Below the pieces are notes generated by a model that was given only the letters and a program-made list of their open reading frames with translations, made no database searches and was not told the origin of the DNA. Positions 1 to 5,424 of a stretch of DNA of 5,540 bases are shown piece by piece. Every line of letters starts with the position of its first letter. Position 1 is the stretch's first letter. Origin of the DNA: Pseudomonadota bacterium (lineage in GTDB: Bacteria; Pseudomonadota; Alphaproteobacteria; Acetobacterales; Acetobacteraceae); assembly GCA_021779655.1 (NCBI GenBank), contig JAJYAF010000176.1:1-5540 (forward strand). The letters are read 5' to 3'. Position numbers and translations under genes: made by a program.

Positions 1-533
1 TGCCGGTCATCGTCTCCAACACCTGCAACAATTATGGCCCCTGGCAGTTCCCCGAGAAATTCATCCCGCTCGTCCTGATCAACGCGCTGCTGGAACTGCC
101 GTTGCCGGTCTATGGCGATGGCGGCAATATTCGCGACTGGCTTTATGTGGAGGACCACGCGGAGGCGCTGCTGAAGGTCGCGGAACGCGGCGTGCCGGGG
201 CAGACCTATTGCATCGGCGCCGGGCAACCGCGCCGCAATATCGACGTGGCGCGGGAGATCTGCGCCATCCTGGATGCCAGGCTGCCCAGCCATAACGGCC
301 CGCGCGGGCGGCTGATCCGCCTGGTCGCCGACCGGCCGGGGCATGACAGGCGCTACGAGATCGCTCCGCGCGCGGCCGAGCAGGCCCTGGACTGGCGCGC
401 GGCCCATGATTTCCTGGCGGGCTTGAACGCCACGATCGACTGGTACCTCGCCAACCGGGCCTGGTGGGAGGAAATCCGGCGCGACCGGTATCGCGGCGAG
501 AGGCTCGGCGCCGGACAGGGAGCAGCGGCGTGA
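1..533 (+). CDS. rfbB: dTDP-glucose 4,6-dehydratase, C-terminal half (5' partial)
   Basis: RmlB/RfbB is a cytosolic extended-SDR enzyme that dehydrates dTDP-glucose to dTDP-4-keto-6-deoxyglucose, the second step of dTDP-L-rhamnose synthesis. The gene enters from the left edge in the frame whose first full codon is at position 3, leaving 176 visible residues of a family usually near 350. Visible family motifs are [16 protein letters not shown] at visible residues 5-20, [16 protein letters not shown] at 37-52 and [10 protein letters not shown] at 111-120. These are the dTDP-sugar binding and C-terminal segments typical of RmlB. The Rossmann glycine motif and the catalytic TDE and YxxxK residues would lie outside the window, so catalytic competence cannot be judged. 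The TGA stop overlaps the GTG start of rfbA by 4 bases. The identification is secure because motifs and neighbours agree. Confidence 0.96.
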   Translation, partial: PVIVSNTCNNYGPWQFPEKFIPLVLINALLELPLPVYGDGGNIRDWLYVEDHAEALLKVAERGVPGQTYCIGAGQPRRNIDVAREICAILDARLPSHNGPRGRLIRLVADRPGHDRRYEIAPRAAEQALDWRAAHDFLAGLNATIDWYLANRAWWEEIRRDRYRGERLGAGQGAAA

Positions 534-1411
534 TCCGCAAGGGCATCATCCTGGCCGGCGGCAGCGGGACGCGGCTGTATCCGGCAACGCTCGCGGTTTC
601 CAAGCAGCTGCTGCCCGTGTTCGATAAGCCGATGGTGTACTATCCGCTTTCCACCTTGCTGCTGGCGGGCATCCGCGAGGTGCTGATCATCTCCACGCCC
701 GAGGACCTGCCGCTCTACCAGCGGCTGTTTCACGATGGCACCCATCTCGGCGTGCGCATCGCCTATGCCGAGCAGCCCAGGCCGGATGGCCTGGCGCAGG
801 CCTTCCTCATTGGCGAGGAATGGATCGACGGCGAGGGCTGCGCGCTCGTGCTGGGCGACAACCTGATCCATGGCGACTATCTCCCGGCGCTGCTGCGGGA
901 GGCCGCCGCGCGGCGCGAAGGAGCCACCGTGTTCGCCTATCAGGTGCGGGACCCGCAACGCTACGGCGTAATCGGCTTCGGGGCGGACGGCAGGGCGCGG
1001 CGCATCGTAGAAAAACCGGTGCGGCCGGATTCAAACTGGGCCGTCACCGACCTCTATTTCTACGATGCCCGGATCAGCGCGCTGGCCCGGACCATCCGGC
1101 CCTCCGCGCGCGGGGAACTGGAAATCACCGACCTGAACAATCTCTATCTTGAAGCGGGTACGCTGCATGTGGAGCGGCTCGGGCGGGGCACGGCCTGGCT
1201 CGATGCAGGCACGCCTGAATCGCTGCTGCAGGCGGCAACCTTCGTGCAGACCATCCAGACCCGGCAGGGCCAGCTGGTGGGATGCCCGGAGGAAGTGGCC
1301 TTTCGCATGGGATATATCGGGGCCGACATGTTACGGCAGCGCGGCGCGCTGATCGGCGCCACGGAACTCGGGCGGATCTTGCGCGAGATCGCAGACGCGG
1401 CGCATTTCTGA
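530..1411 (+). CDS. rfbA: Glucose-1-phosphate thymidylyltransferase (RmlA)
   Basis: This cytosolic enzyme joins glucose-1-phosphate and dTTP to give dTDP-glucose and pyrophosphate. It is the first and usually feedback-inhibited step of the dTDP-L-rhamnose pathway. With a GTG start at 530 it is 293 residues, the normal family length. The nucleotidyltransferase signature GGSGTRLYP is at residues 10-18, followed by [12 protein letters not shown] at 24-35, [10 protein letters not shown] at 81-90, the metal-binding LGDN at 108-111, RYGV at 144-147, the sugar-contacting EKP at 161-163, [11 protein letters not shown] at 193-203 and WLDAGT at 223-228. I chose GTG 530 over upstream in-frame starts because the protein then begins right before the conserved [11 protein letters not shown] segment. 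AGGGAG at 517-522 also sits 7 bases upstream as a ribosome site. It overlaps rfbB by 4 bases (GTGA) and its TGA shares one base with the ATG of rfbC. Confidence 0.97.
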   Translation: MIRKGIILAGGSGTRLYPATLAVSKQLLPVFDKPMVYYPLSTLLLAGIREVLIISTPEDLPLYQRLFHDGTHLGVRIAYAEQPRPDGLAQAFLIGEEWIDGEGCALVLGDNLIHGDYLPALLREAAARREGATVFAYQVRDPQRYGVIGFGADGRARRIVEKPVRPDSNWAVTDLYFYDARISALARTIRPSARGELEITDLNNLYLEAGTLHVERLGRGTAWLDAGTPESLLQAATFVQTIQTRQGQLVGCPEEVAFRMGYIGADMLRQRGALIGATELGRILREIADAAHF

Positions 1412-1968
1412 TGCGGATCGAGCGGCTGGAAATCCCCGAGGTCCTGCTGATCACCCCGCCGCGCTTTGCCGATGAGCGCGGGTTTTTCCAGGAAAGCTGG
1501 AACAAGGCCAGGCTGGCGGCAGCCGGGTTCGATGAGGATTTCGTCCAGGATAATCACAGCCTTTCGGCGCGCGCCGGCACCATCCGCGGCCTGCACTGCC
1601 AGATCGGGCCGAGCATCCAGGGCAAGCTGGTGCGTGTGGCGCGCGGCGCGGTCTGGGACGTGGCGGTGGATTTGCGATGTGGCTCGCCCTATTTCGGCCG
1701 GCACGTGGCGGTTACGCTGAGCGCCGAAAACGGGGCGCAGCTTTGGGTTCCACGTGGCTTCCTGCATGGCTTCTGCACGCTGGAACCCGATTCGGAGGTC
1801 CTCTACAAGGTCACCGCGCCTTACGACAGGACGGCCGAGCGCGGCGTGATCTGGAACGATCCGCAGCTGGCACTGCCCTGGCCGGTGCCGGCGGAAGCCG
1901 TGCTGCTTTCGGAAAAAGACCGGATGCTGCCCCGGCTTTCCGAATGCGGGGAGTGGTTCCGCTATTGA
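1411..1968 (+). CDS. rfbC: dTDP-4-dehydrorhamnose 3,5-epimerase (RmlC)
   Basis: RmlC is a cytosolic cupin-fold dimer that epimerises C3 and C5 of dTDP-4-keto-6-deoxyglucose. The protein has 185 residues, the usual length. FADERGFFQESW at 19-30 and TIRGLHCQ at 57-64 contain the substrate-binding and catalytic region, with catalytic His62. VPRGFLHGF is at 113-121. Tyr138 is in the segment YKVTAPYD, and Asp170, the expected partner of His62, is in SEKD. Two family positions differ from the commonest form: HCQ where HYQ or HFQ is usual, and APY where DYY is usual. The catalytic His, Tyr and Asp remain, so I expect an active enzyme. The ATG at 1411 overlaps the rfbA TGA by one base, with no strong ribosome site seen upstream, so initiation probably depends on coupling. 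Confidence 0.96.
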   Translation: MRIERLEIPEVLLITPPRFADERGFFQESWNKARLAAAGFDEDFVQDNHSLSARAGTIRGLHCQIGPSIQGKLVRVARGAVWDVAVDLRCGSPYFGRHVAVTLSAENGAQLWVPRGFLHGFCTLEPDSEVLYKVTAPYDRTAERGVIWNDPQLALPWPVPAEAVLLSEKDRMLPRLSECGEWFRY

Positions 1969-2864
1969 GCGGCGGGCTGCTGATCACGGGAGCGAGCGGC
2001 CAGCTCGGCCGCGCGCTGGCCGGCCTGGCGGCGCGCCGGCAGCTTGGCTTTACCGCGGTGGGGAGGCCGGAGTTCGATTTTTCCTACCCCGAGACGCTGG
2101 CGCGCTGCCTGCGGCTAGCGCGGCCGGCCGTGGTGCTGAACGCCGCCGCCTACACGGCCGTGGATGCAGCCGAGCGCGATACGGCAGCGGCGGAGCAGGC
2201 GAATCATCATGGCCCGGCGCTGCTCGCGGCGCTTTGCGCCAAGGCGGATATCGCGCTGCTGCATGTCTCAACCGATTACGTCTTCGACGGCCTTAAAGGC
2301 GCGCCGTATGTCGAGGACGATACGCCCGATCCTGCCGGCGTCTACGGCATGAGCAAACGGGCGGGGGAAGTGGCCATCCTGGAAAGCGCGGCGCGGGCGG
2401 TGATTCTTCGCACCAGCTGGGTCTATTCCGCGCATGGCCGGAATTTCGCCCGCACCATGCTGAACGCCGCGCGGCGGCACGGGCAGTTGCGGGTGGTGAG
2501 CGACCAGAAGGGGACGCCGACAGCGGCAGGGGATCTGGCGGCCGCGATGCTGGATATCGCGGCGATGCTGCAAGCGGAATGGCGGGATGCGTATCGCGGC
2601 ATCTACCATGCCAGCTCGGCCGGGGAGACCACCTGGCACGGCTTCGCCTGCGCGATTTTCGAAGCCGCCGCCCGCTTCGGGCTGCCGATGCCCGTGGTGG
2701 ACGCGATCACGACCGCCGACTGGCCGACGCCGGCGAAACGGCCCATGGATTCGCGGCTGGACTGCACCAGGCTCGCACAGCGCTTCGGCTGCCGCCTGCC
2801 GCACTGGCAGGACGCGCTGCCCGGCACCGTGCAGCAGCTGCTGCGGGACGAAGTGCGGCAGTGA
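1965..2864 (+). CDS. rfbD: dTDP-4-dehydrorhamnose reductase (RmlD)
   Basis: RmlD is an SDR reductase that uses NAD(P)H to reduce dTDP-4-keto-L-rhamnose to dTDP-L-rhamnose, completing the pathway. With a TTG start at 1965 it is 299 residues, typical for the family. The Rossmann glycine motif TGASGQLG is at residues 8-15, and NAAAYTAVDAAE at 59-70 is the usual cofactor-side segment. STDYVFDG is at 102-109 with catalytic Thr103, and YGMSK at 127-131 carries the catalytic Tyr127 and Lys131. RTSWVY is at 149-154 and the substrate-binding KRPMDSRLD segment is at 258-266. The TTG is preferred because it puts the glycine motif at the proper distance from the N-terminus, and GGGGAG at 1948-1953 precedes it by 11 bases. 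GTG at 1953 is in frame but overlaps that ribosome site. TTG overlaps the rfbC stop by 4 bases (TTGA). Confidence 0.96.
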   Translation: MSGGLLITGASGQLGRALAGLAARRQLGFTAVGRPEFDFSYPETLARCLRLARPAVVLNAAAYTAVDAAERDTAAAEQANHHGPALLAALCAKADIALLHVSTDYVFDGLKGAPYVEDDTPDPAGVYGMSKRAGEVAILESAARAVILRTSWVYSAHGRNFARTMLNAARRHGQLRVVSDQKGTPTAAGDLAAAMLDIAAMLQAEWRDAYRGIYHASSAGETTWHGFACAIFEAAARFGLPMPVVDAITTADWPTPAKRPMDSRLDCTRLAQRFGCRLPHWQDALPGTVQQLLRDEVRQ

Positions 2865-3793
2865 CGGCCCCGATCACGATCCTGCTTTCCGTCTATAATG
2901 GCGCGCGCCATCTGCCGAGCCAGCTTGAGAGCTTCCTTGCGCAGACCGAGACGAATTGGCGGCTGTGCTGGCGCGATGACGGCTCGCGCGATGAAAGCTG
3001 CGCCGTCATGCACGACTTCGCCCGTCGCGCCGGGCTTGAGCGCTGCGCGGAATCCGCCTCCTCCGGCACCCATCTTGGCGTGGCCAGAAGTTTTCTTCGC
3101 CTGCTGGCCGAAAATCCGGAGGCGCCCATCATCGCCTTCTCGGACCAGGACGACCGCTGGCTGCCGCACAAGCTGGCGCGCGCCAGGCAATGGCTGCAAG
3201 CCCGGGGCAGCCGGCCGACGTTGTACTGCGCGCGGCAGATCCTGACCGATGACAATTTTTCGCATCCGGCCCTGTCGATACGTTTCGACATGGCGCCTTC
3301 CTTTCCGGCGAGCCTCGCGCAGAACATCGCCACCGGGAATACCGTGGCGATGAACGGCGCGGCGGCCGCGCTGGTGCGGGCGATGCCGCCGCCCGAAGCC
3401 GCACACCATGACTGGTGGAGCTATATCGTCGTTTCGGCCTGCGGCGGAGAGGTGACATACGATTCCAAGCCCTGCGTGCTCTACCGCCAGCATTCGAACA
3501 ACGCGGTGGGCTCGCCGCTGCGCAATTTGAACCGCGCCATCTCGGCGCTGCGGCGGGGGCCCTCGATCTACATGACCATGATGCGGCGCCATGTCGCGCG
3601 GCTGGAGGCATACCGCCATTTGCTGCACCCGCAAGAGGTTGCGAAACTGGAACTGATCAGCGGTGGGCTGAGCGGCGGGTTCGGCGCCCGCATGGCGGCC
3701 CTGCGCTGCCCCGGCTTCAGACGCGCCAGTTGGGCGGAGACGCTAATCTTTCGGCTGTGGTTCCTGACGAATAGAAAAATCAGCGGTGAATAA
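2861..3793 (+). CDS. GT2-family glycosyltransferase, probable rhamnosyltransferase
   Basis: This is an inverting GT-A fold glycosyltransferase of family 2, expected in the cytoplasm or at the inner membrane face, adding a sugar to a lipid-linked glycan. With GTG at 2861 it has 310 residues. TILLSVYNGARHLPSQLES at 6-24 is the first beta strand and helix of the nucleotide-sugar fold. RDDGSRDES at 38-46 supplies Asp39/Asp40, and FSDQDDRWLPHKL at 93-105 contains the metal-binding Asp cluster. HDWWSYIVVSACGG at 183-196 and YRQHSNN at 208-214 are the acceptor-side motifs of the subgroup containing many rhamnosyltransferases. No membrane segment is obvious. It overlaps rfbD by 4 bases (GTGA), which argues that it uses dTDP-L-rhamnose, but donor and acceptor are inferred from context. 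The TAA stop lies directly against transposase debris. The C-terminus looks natural rather than truncated, as length and ending fit the family. Confidence 0.9.
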   Translation: MTAPITILLSVYNGARHLPSQLESFLAQTETNWRLCWRDDGSRDESCAVMHDFARRAGLERCAESASSGTHLGVARSFLRLLAENPEAPIIAFSDQDDRWLPHKLARARQWLQARGSRPTLYCARQILTDDNFSHPALSIRFDMAPSFPASLAQNIATGNTVAMNGAAAALVRAMPPPEAAHHDWWSYIVVSACGGEVTYDSKPCVLYRQHSNNAVGSPLRNLNRAISALRRGPSIYMTMMRRHVARLEAYRHLLHPQEVAKLELISGGLSGGFGARMAALRCPGFRRASWAETLIFRLWFLTNRKISGE

Positions 3794-3927
3794 CTCAGTG
3801 CGCGCACAACCTTGCCACGGATAACCCCTTGTAGTCCCATGGCACGCATCAGTCGTTCCGCTGTGCAGCGGGCAACAGGCTGGCCTTCCCGGTGCTGGAT
3901 GGTGACGATCGGGCTGGCCTGCATCAA
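3794..3927 (-). pseudogene. IS3-family transposase OrfB fragment
   Basis: On the minus strand, 3899 to 3796 translates to a run including REGQPVARCTAERLMRAMGL and then QGVIRGKVVRAL. This matches the HTH-like segment near the N-terminus of IS3-family OrfB transposases, whose typical form is REGxxVARCTVERLMRxxGLxGVxRGKxVRTT. Only about 35 to 45 residues of a protein near 280 remain. The usual YGxRKVWRQL sequence just before it is missing or degenerate, and the catalytic DDE domain is absent. Resemblance ends at the equivalent of VRTT, within a few bases of the glycosyltransferase stop codon. The open frame continues into the antisense of that gene, which is not transposase. This is a non-functional insertion-sequence remnant. 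I am confident of the family, less so of the upstream limit of the fragment. Confidence 0.8.
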
Positions 3928-4005
3928 TTCGTGGACGCGGAGCGCGGATGGGGCCGCGCGGCCGGGCCGGCGATCTGCTGTCGGTGAGCATCGAACATGG
4001 CGCGT

Positions 4006-4152
4006 TCATAGACCTGCTTGGAACCGCCCAAGTTCGAGCGGAGGATTCGGCGGCAGCGGCGCAGGCACACAGGCGCGCACGCGCTCACCTCCCGCGCTCG
4101 TTTCGATATACGCCCCGAGCCTTTGGTTCTCTCCGTTCGTCACGCTAAGCAT
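4006..4152 (-). pseudogene. Fic-family protein N-terminal remnant
   Basis: A 48-codon minus-strand frame starts with ATG at 4152 and ends at TGA 4006-4008. It contains RLGAYIETSAGGERVRACVP followed by APLPPNPPLEL (residues 11-41). The string 'vPaPLPPnPPL' after a 'GxYxxTxxGGExVxAF' segment is the start of many Fic/DOC-type proteins (Fic_N domain), which normally run to 350-400 residues. Fic enzymes transfer AMP or related groups through an HPFxxGNGR motif, and nothing of that catalytic core is present here. The frame stops 7 residues after the LPP motif and is followed by IS3 debris, so this looks like a beheaded gene interrupted by an insertion or deletion. No good ribosome site precedes the ATG. 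The family call rests on about 30 residues; a chance resemblance is possible but unlikely. Confidence 0.6.
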
Positions 4153-4155
4153 GGC

Positions 4156-4191
4156 CGCTATTAAAGCATAGCGCCATATATCTTAATAGCG
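4156..4191. repeat. Perfect 9-bp inverted repeat, possible operator
   Basis: CGCTATTAA (4156-4164) and TTAATAGCG (4183-4191) are exact reverse complements separated by 18 bases. A further ATAGCG copy lies between them at 4169-4174. The arms flank the probable transcription start of the Fic remnant, and one overlaps its candidate -10 box, as expected of a repressor-binding site. No regulator is encoded next to it. Confidence 0.5.
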
Positions 4192-4207
4192 AGCGACGTT
4201 ATTTCAA
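4180..4207 (-). promoter_or_regulatory. Candidate sigma70-type promoter for the Fic remnant
   Basis: Reading the minus strand, TTGAAA (4207-4202) is followed after 16 bases by TAAGAT (4185-4180), about 27 bases before the ATG at 4152. The -35 box matches the consensus at 5 of 6 positions and the -10 at 4 of 6. Spacing is one base shorter than ideal. The right arm of an inverted repeat overlaps the -10 box. This is a pattern match only. Confidence 0.35.
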
Positions 4208-4295
4208 GGCTGCGAGCATGACGCTGCTACCCTTAGGGCCTCGTCGAAAATCAAGAAACCCACTCGAATCAAACTCAACGTGAATTTTCGAGCGC

Positions 4296-5246
4296 CTATA
4301 CACGTTCAGCAAATCCCCGTGACATTTCGAGAAAAAGAATATCGAACACCGTTTGGGCCCGAAAGGACAAACGAGCATCCCGTAGCCATACCAGACCAGA
4401 TTCGCTACTCATTTCTTGTAAGGCGACATCCGCGCTTTCAATGAATTTTCTTGCGTCGGCCGGCACTAAGCAGCTTCTATTCAATACGACAATATCAGGA
4501 TTTATGCGGGTTATTTCTTCCGCTCCCACGGGCGAATTACATTCGATAACATTGCCAGGCAACTTCAAGCCGCGCAAAGCAAGAAACGCCTCGAAGCGCG
4601 TCCTCATCGCCATGCCGGGAGTCTGGATGAGCCACATTCGGTCAGCGTAATCAGCCCAGTTATCGACAACCGTTCGCATAGGCAGATGTAAGTGCTCAGT
4701 TAGGACACAAATTTGGTCTTCGTCCAATTGAACAACTTCAAATCGTGGATTTGATTTCGCGTCGATCAAATCGATCAGCACAAAATCATACCGGTTAGTC
4801 TCCAACGCCGTGAGCAGGTTGGCGCGCATACCATATTCCAAAGCGATGGTCAGAAGCGGATGCTTTTTTTTGATCGCGACGACAATGTGGGCGAGACGAT
4901 CCTGAAGAGCCGGTGCTTGAAAACCAATTCTCACAACGCCTTCAAGCACGTCTCGTGCCTGTAGAATATCCTCGTCCAGCGCGCTCAACTCAGCTTTGAT
5001 CCGTTGTCCGGTTGCGATGATACGGCCGCACAGATGCGTAGGTATTAAGCCCTTAGCCGTGCGTTCAAACAGTGGCGCGCCCAGTAATGCCTCGGCTTCG
5101 AGACAAGATTTCGAGATAGCCGCCGGCGTGACATGCAGGCGGGCGGCGGCGGCTTGCATGCTCCGGGTTGCATTGAGCATCTCGACCACCTTGAAATGCC
5201 GCAACTTAAGATACCGGCTGAATTCTGTTCGAGTCTTTTTTGTCAT
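4296..5246 (-). CDS. LysR-type transcriptional regulator, target unknown
   Basis: This is a cytosolic DNA-binding regulator of 316 residues, the usual LysR-family length. The N-terminal winged helix-turn-helix starts with LKLRHFKVVEMLNATRSMQA (14-33). AAAARLHVTPAAISKSCLEA (32-51) gives the helix-turn-helix, and LLGAPLFERTAKGLIPT (54-70) the wing. A linker helix follows to about residue 100, then a periplasmic-binding-protein-like effector domain from GVVRIGFQAP (103-112) to the C-terminus. LKLRH at the start recalls the GbpR/PcaQ-type branch, but I cannot name a ligand. The ATG at 5246 is the only reasonable start, because an in-frame TGA lies six codons upstream. AGG about 9 bases before it is a modest ribosome site. 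There is no adjacent divergent gene to regulate, and both flanks are mobile-element debris. Lower G+C than the rml genes suggests a different origin. Confidence 0.93.
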   Translation of the reverse strand: MTKKTRTEFSRYLKLRHFKVVEMLNATRSMQAAAARLHVTPAAISKSCLEAEALLGAPLFERTAKGLIPTHLCGRIIATGQRIKAELSALDEDILQARDVLEGVVRIGFQAPALQDRLAHIVVAIKKKHPLLTIALEYGMRANLLTALETNRYDFVLIDLIDAKSNPRFEVVQLDEDQICVLTEHLHLPMRTVVDNWADYADRMWLIQTPGMAMRTRFEAFLALRGLKLPGNVIECNSPVGAEEITRINPDIVVLNRSCLVPADARKFIESADVALQEMSSESGLVWLRDARLSFRAQTVFDILFLEMSRGFAERV

Positions 5247-5256
5247 GATGCTCGAC

Positions 5257-5286
5257 CTATTTCAACATTCCGTGAGACATCCTCCT
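5257..5286 (-). promoter_or_regulatory. AGGAGG with tiny leader ORF before lysR
   Basis: Reading the minus strand, a perfect AGGAGG (5286-5281) abuts ATG 5280, opening the seven-codon frame MSHGMLK with TAG at 5259-5257, 10 bases before the LysR ATG. Spacing to the first ATG is zero, so initiation would more plausibly use the in-frame ATG at 5268, 12 bases away, giving MLK. It may couple translation into lysR or be coincidence. Confidence 0.25.
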
Positions 5287-5312
5287 ATGATCAACGAAAT
5301 GGTTGTCGTCAA

Positions 5313-5354
5313 ATGATATCGGAATGGTGCGGCCTTAGACTTCCCCAATATCAT
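5313..5354. promoter_or_regulatory. Candidate operator: 10-bp imperfect inverted repeat upstream of lysR
   Basis: ATGATATCGG (5313-5322) and CCAATATCAT (5345-5354) are reverse complements at 9 of 10 positions, with centres 32 bp apart, close to three helical turns. It lies about 65-110 bases upstream of the LysR start. LysR-type proteins bind as tetramers to paired sites over 50-60 bp, often in their own upstream region, so autoregulation is plausible. No binding evidence exists in the sequence itself. Confidence 0.4.
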
Positions 5355-5424
5355 GGGACATCCGCTGGTTGGCCAACAATTAACGAATTTTCCTTTAGGC
5401 ACAAGGCGCAATTTTATTGCCTAG

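Larger units (their letters stand above)
4153..4295. other. Non-coding spacer between Fic remnant and LysR gene
   Basis: No gene is visible here on either strand. Besides the candidate promoter and inverted repeat described separately, it holds an 8-bp inverted repeat, TCGAAAAT (4244-4251) and ATTTTCGA (4284-4291). These arms lie just past the LysR stop, with a 32-base loop. The stem is AT-rich and lacks a U-run, so it is a poor terminator. Base composition is clearly lower in G+C than the rml operon. Confidence 0.5.

Noticed and set aside
353..958. Minus-strand open frame opposite rfbB/rfbA
   Set aside because: Same composition effect; the plus strand is unambiguously rfbB and rfbA.
2603..3634. 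Long open frame on the minus strand opposite rfbD and the glycosyltransferase
   Set aside because: High-G+C genes often leave the opposite strand open. The translation is rich in Arg, Pro and Ala with no recognisable domain, while the plus strand carries clear family motifs.
3952..3963. Perfect 12-bp palindrome GGCCGCGCGGCC as a terminator
   Set aside because: It has no loop and no T-run, and such GC palindromes are expected by chance in this composition. It may mark a rearrangement point but nothing supports that.
3945..4030. Minus-strand frame containing KQVYERAMFDAHRQQIAG, between the Fic and IS3 fragments
   Set aside because: It looks protein-like but I cannot assign it to a family. It may be a further transposase fragment or a frameshifted continuation, so I make no call.
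3812..4171. Plus-strand open frame across the debris region
   Set aside because: It has no domain-like sequence and runs antisense to the IS3 and Fic fragments, which do show family motifs.
4244..4291. TCGAAAAT / ATTTTCGA repeat as the lysR terminator or an insertion-sequence end
   Set aside because: The stem is short and AT-rich with a 32-base loop and no U-tract. I could not match it convincingly to the IS5 end at the right edge.
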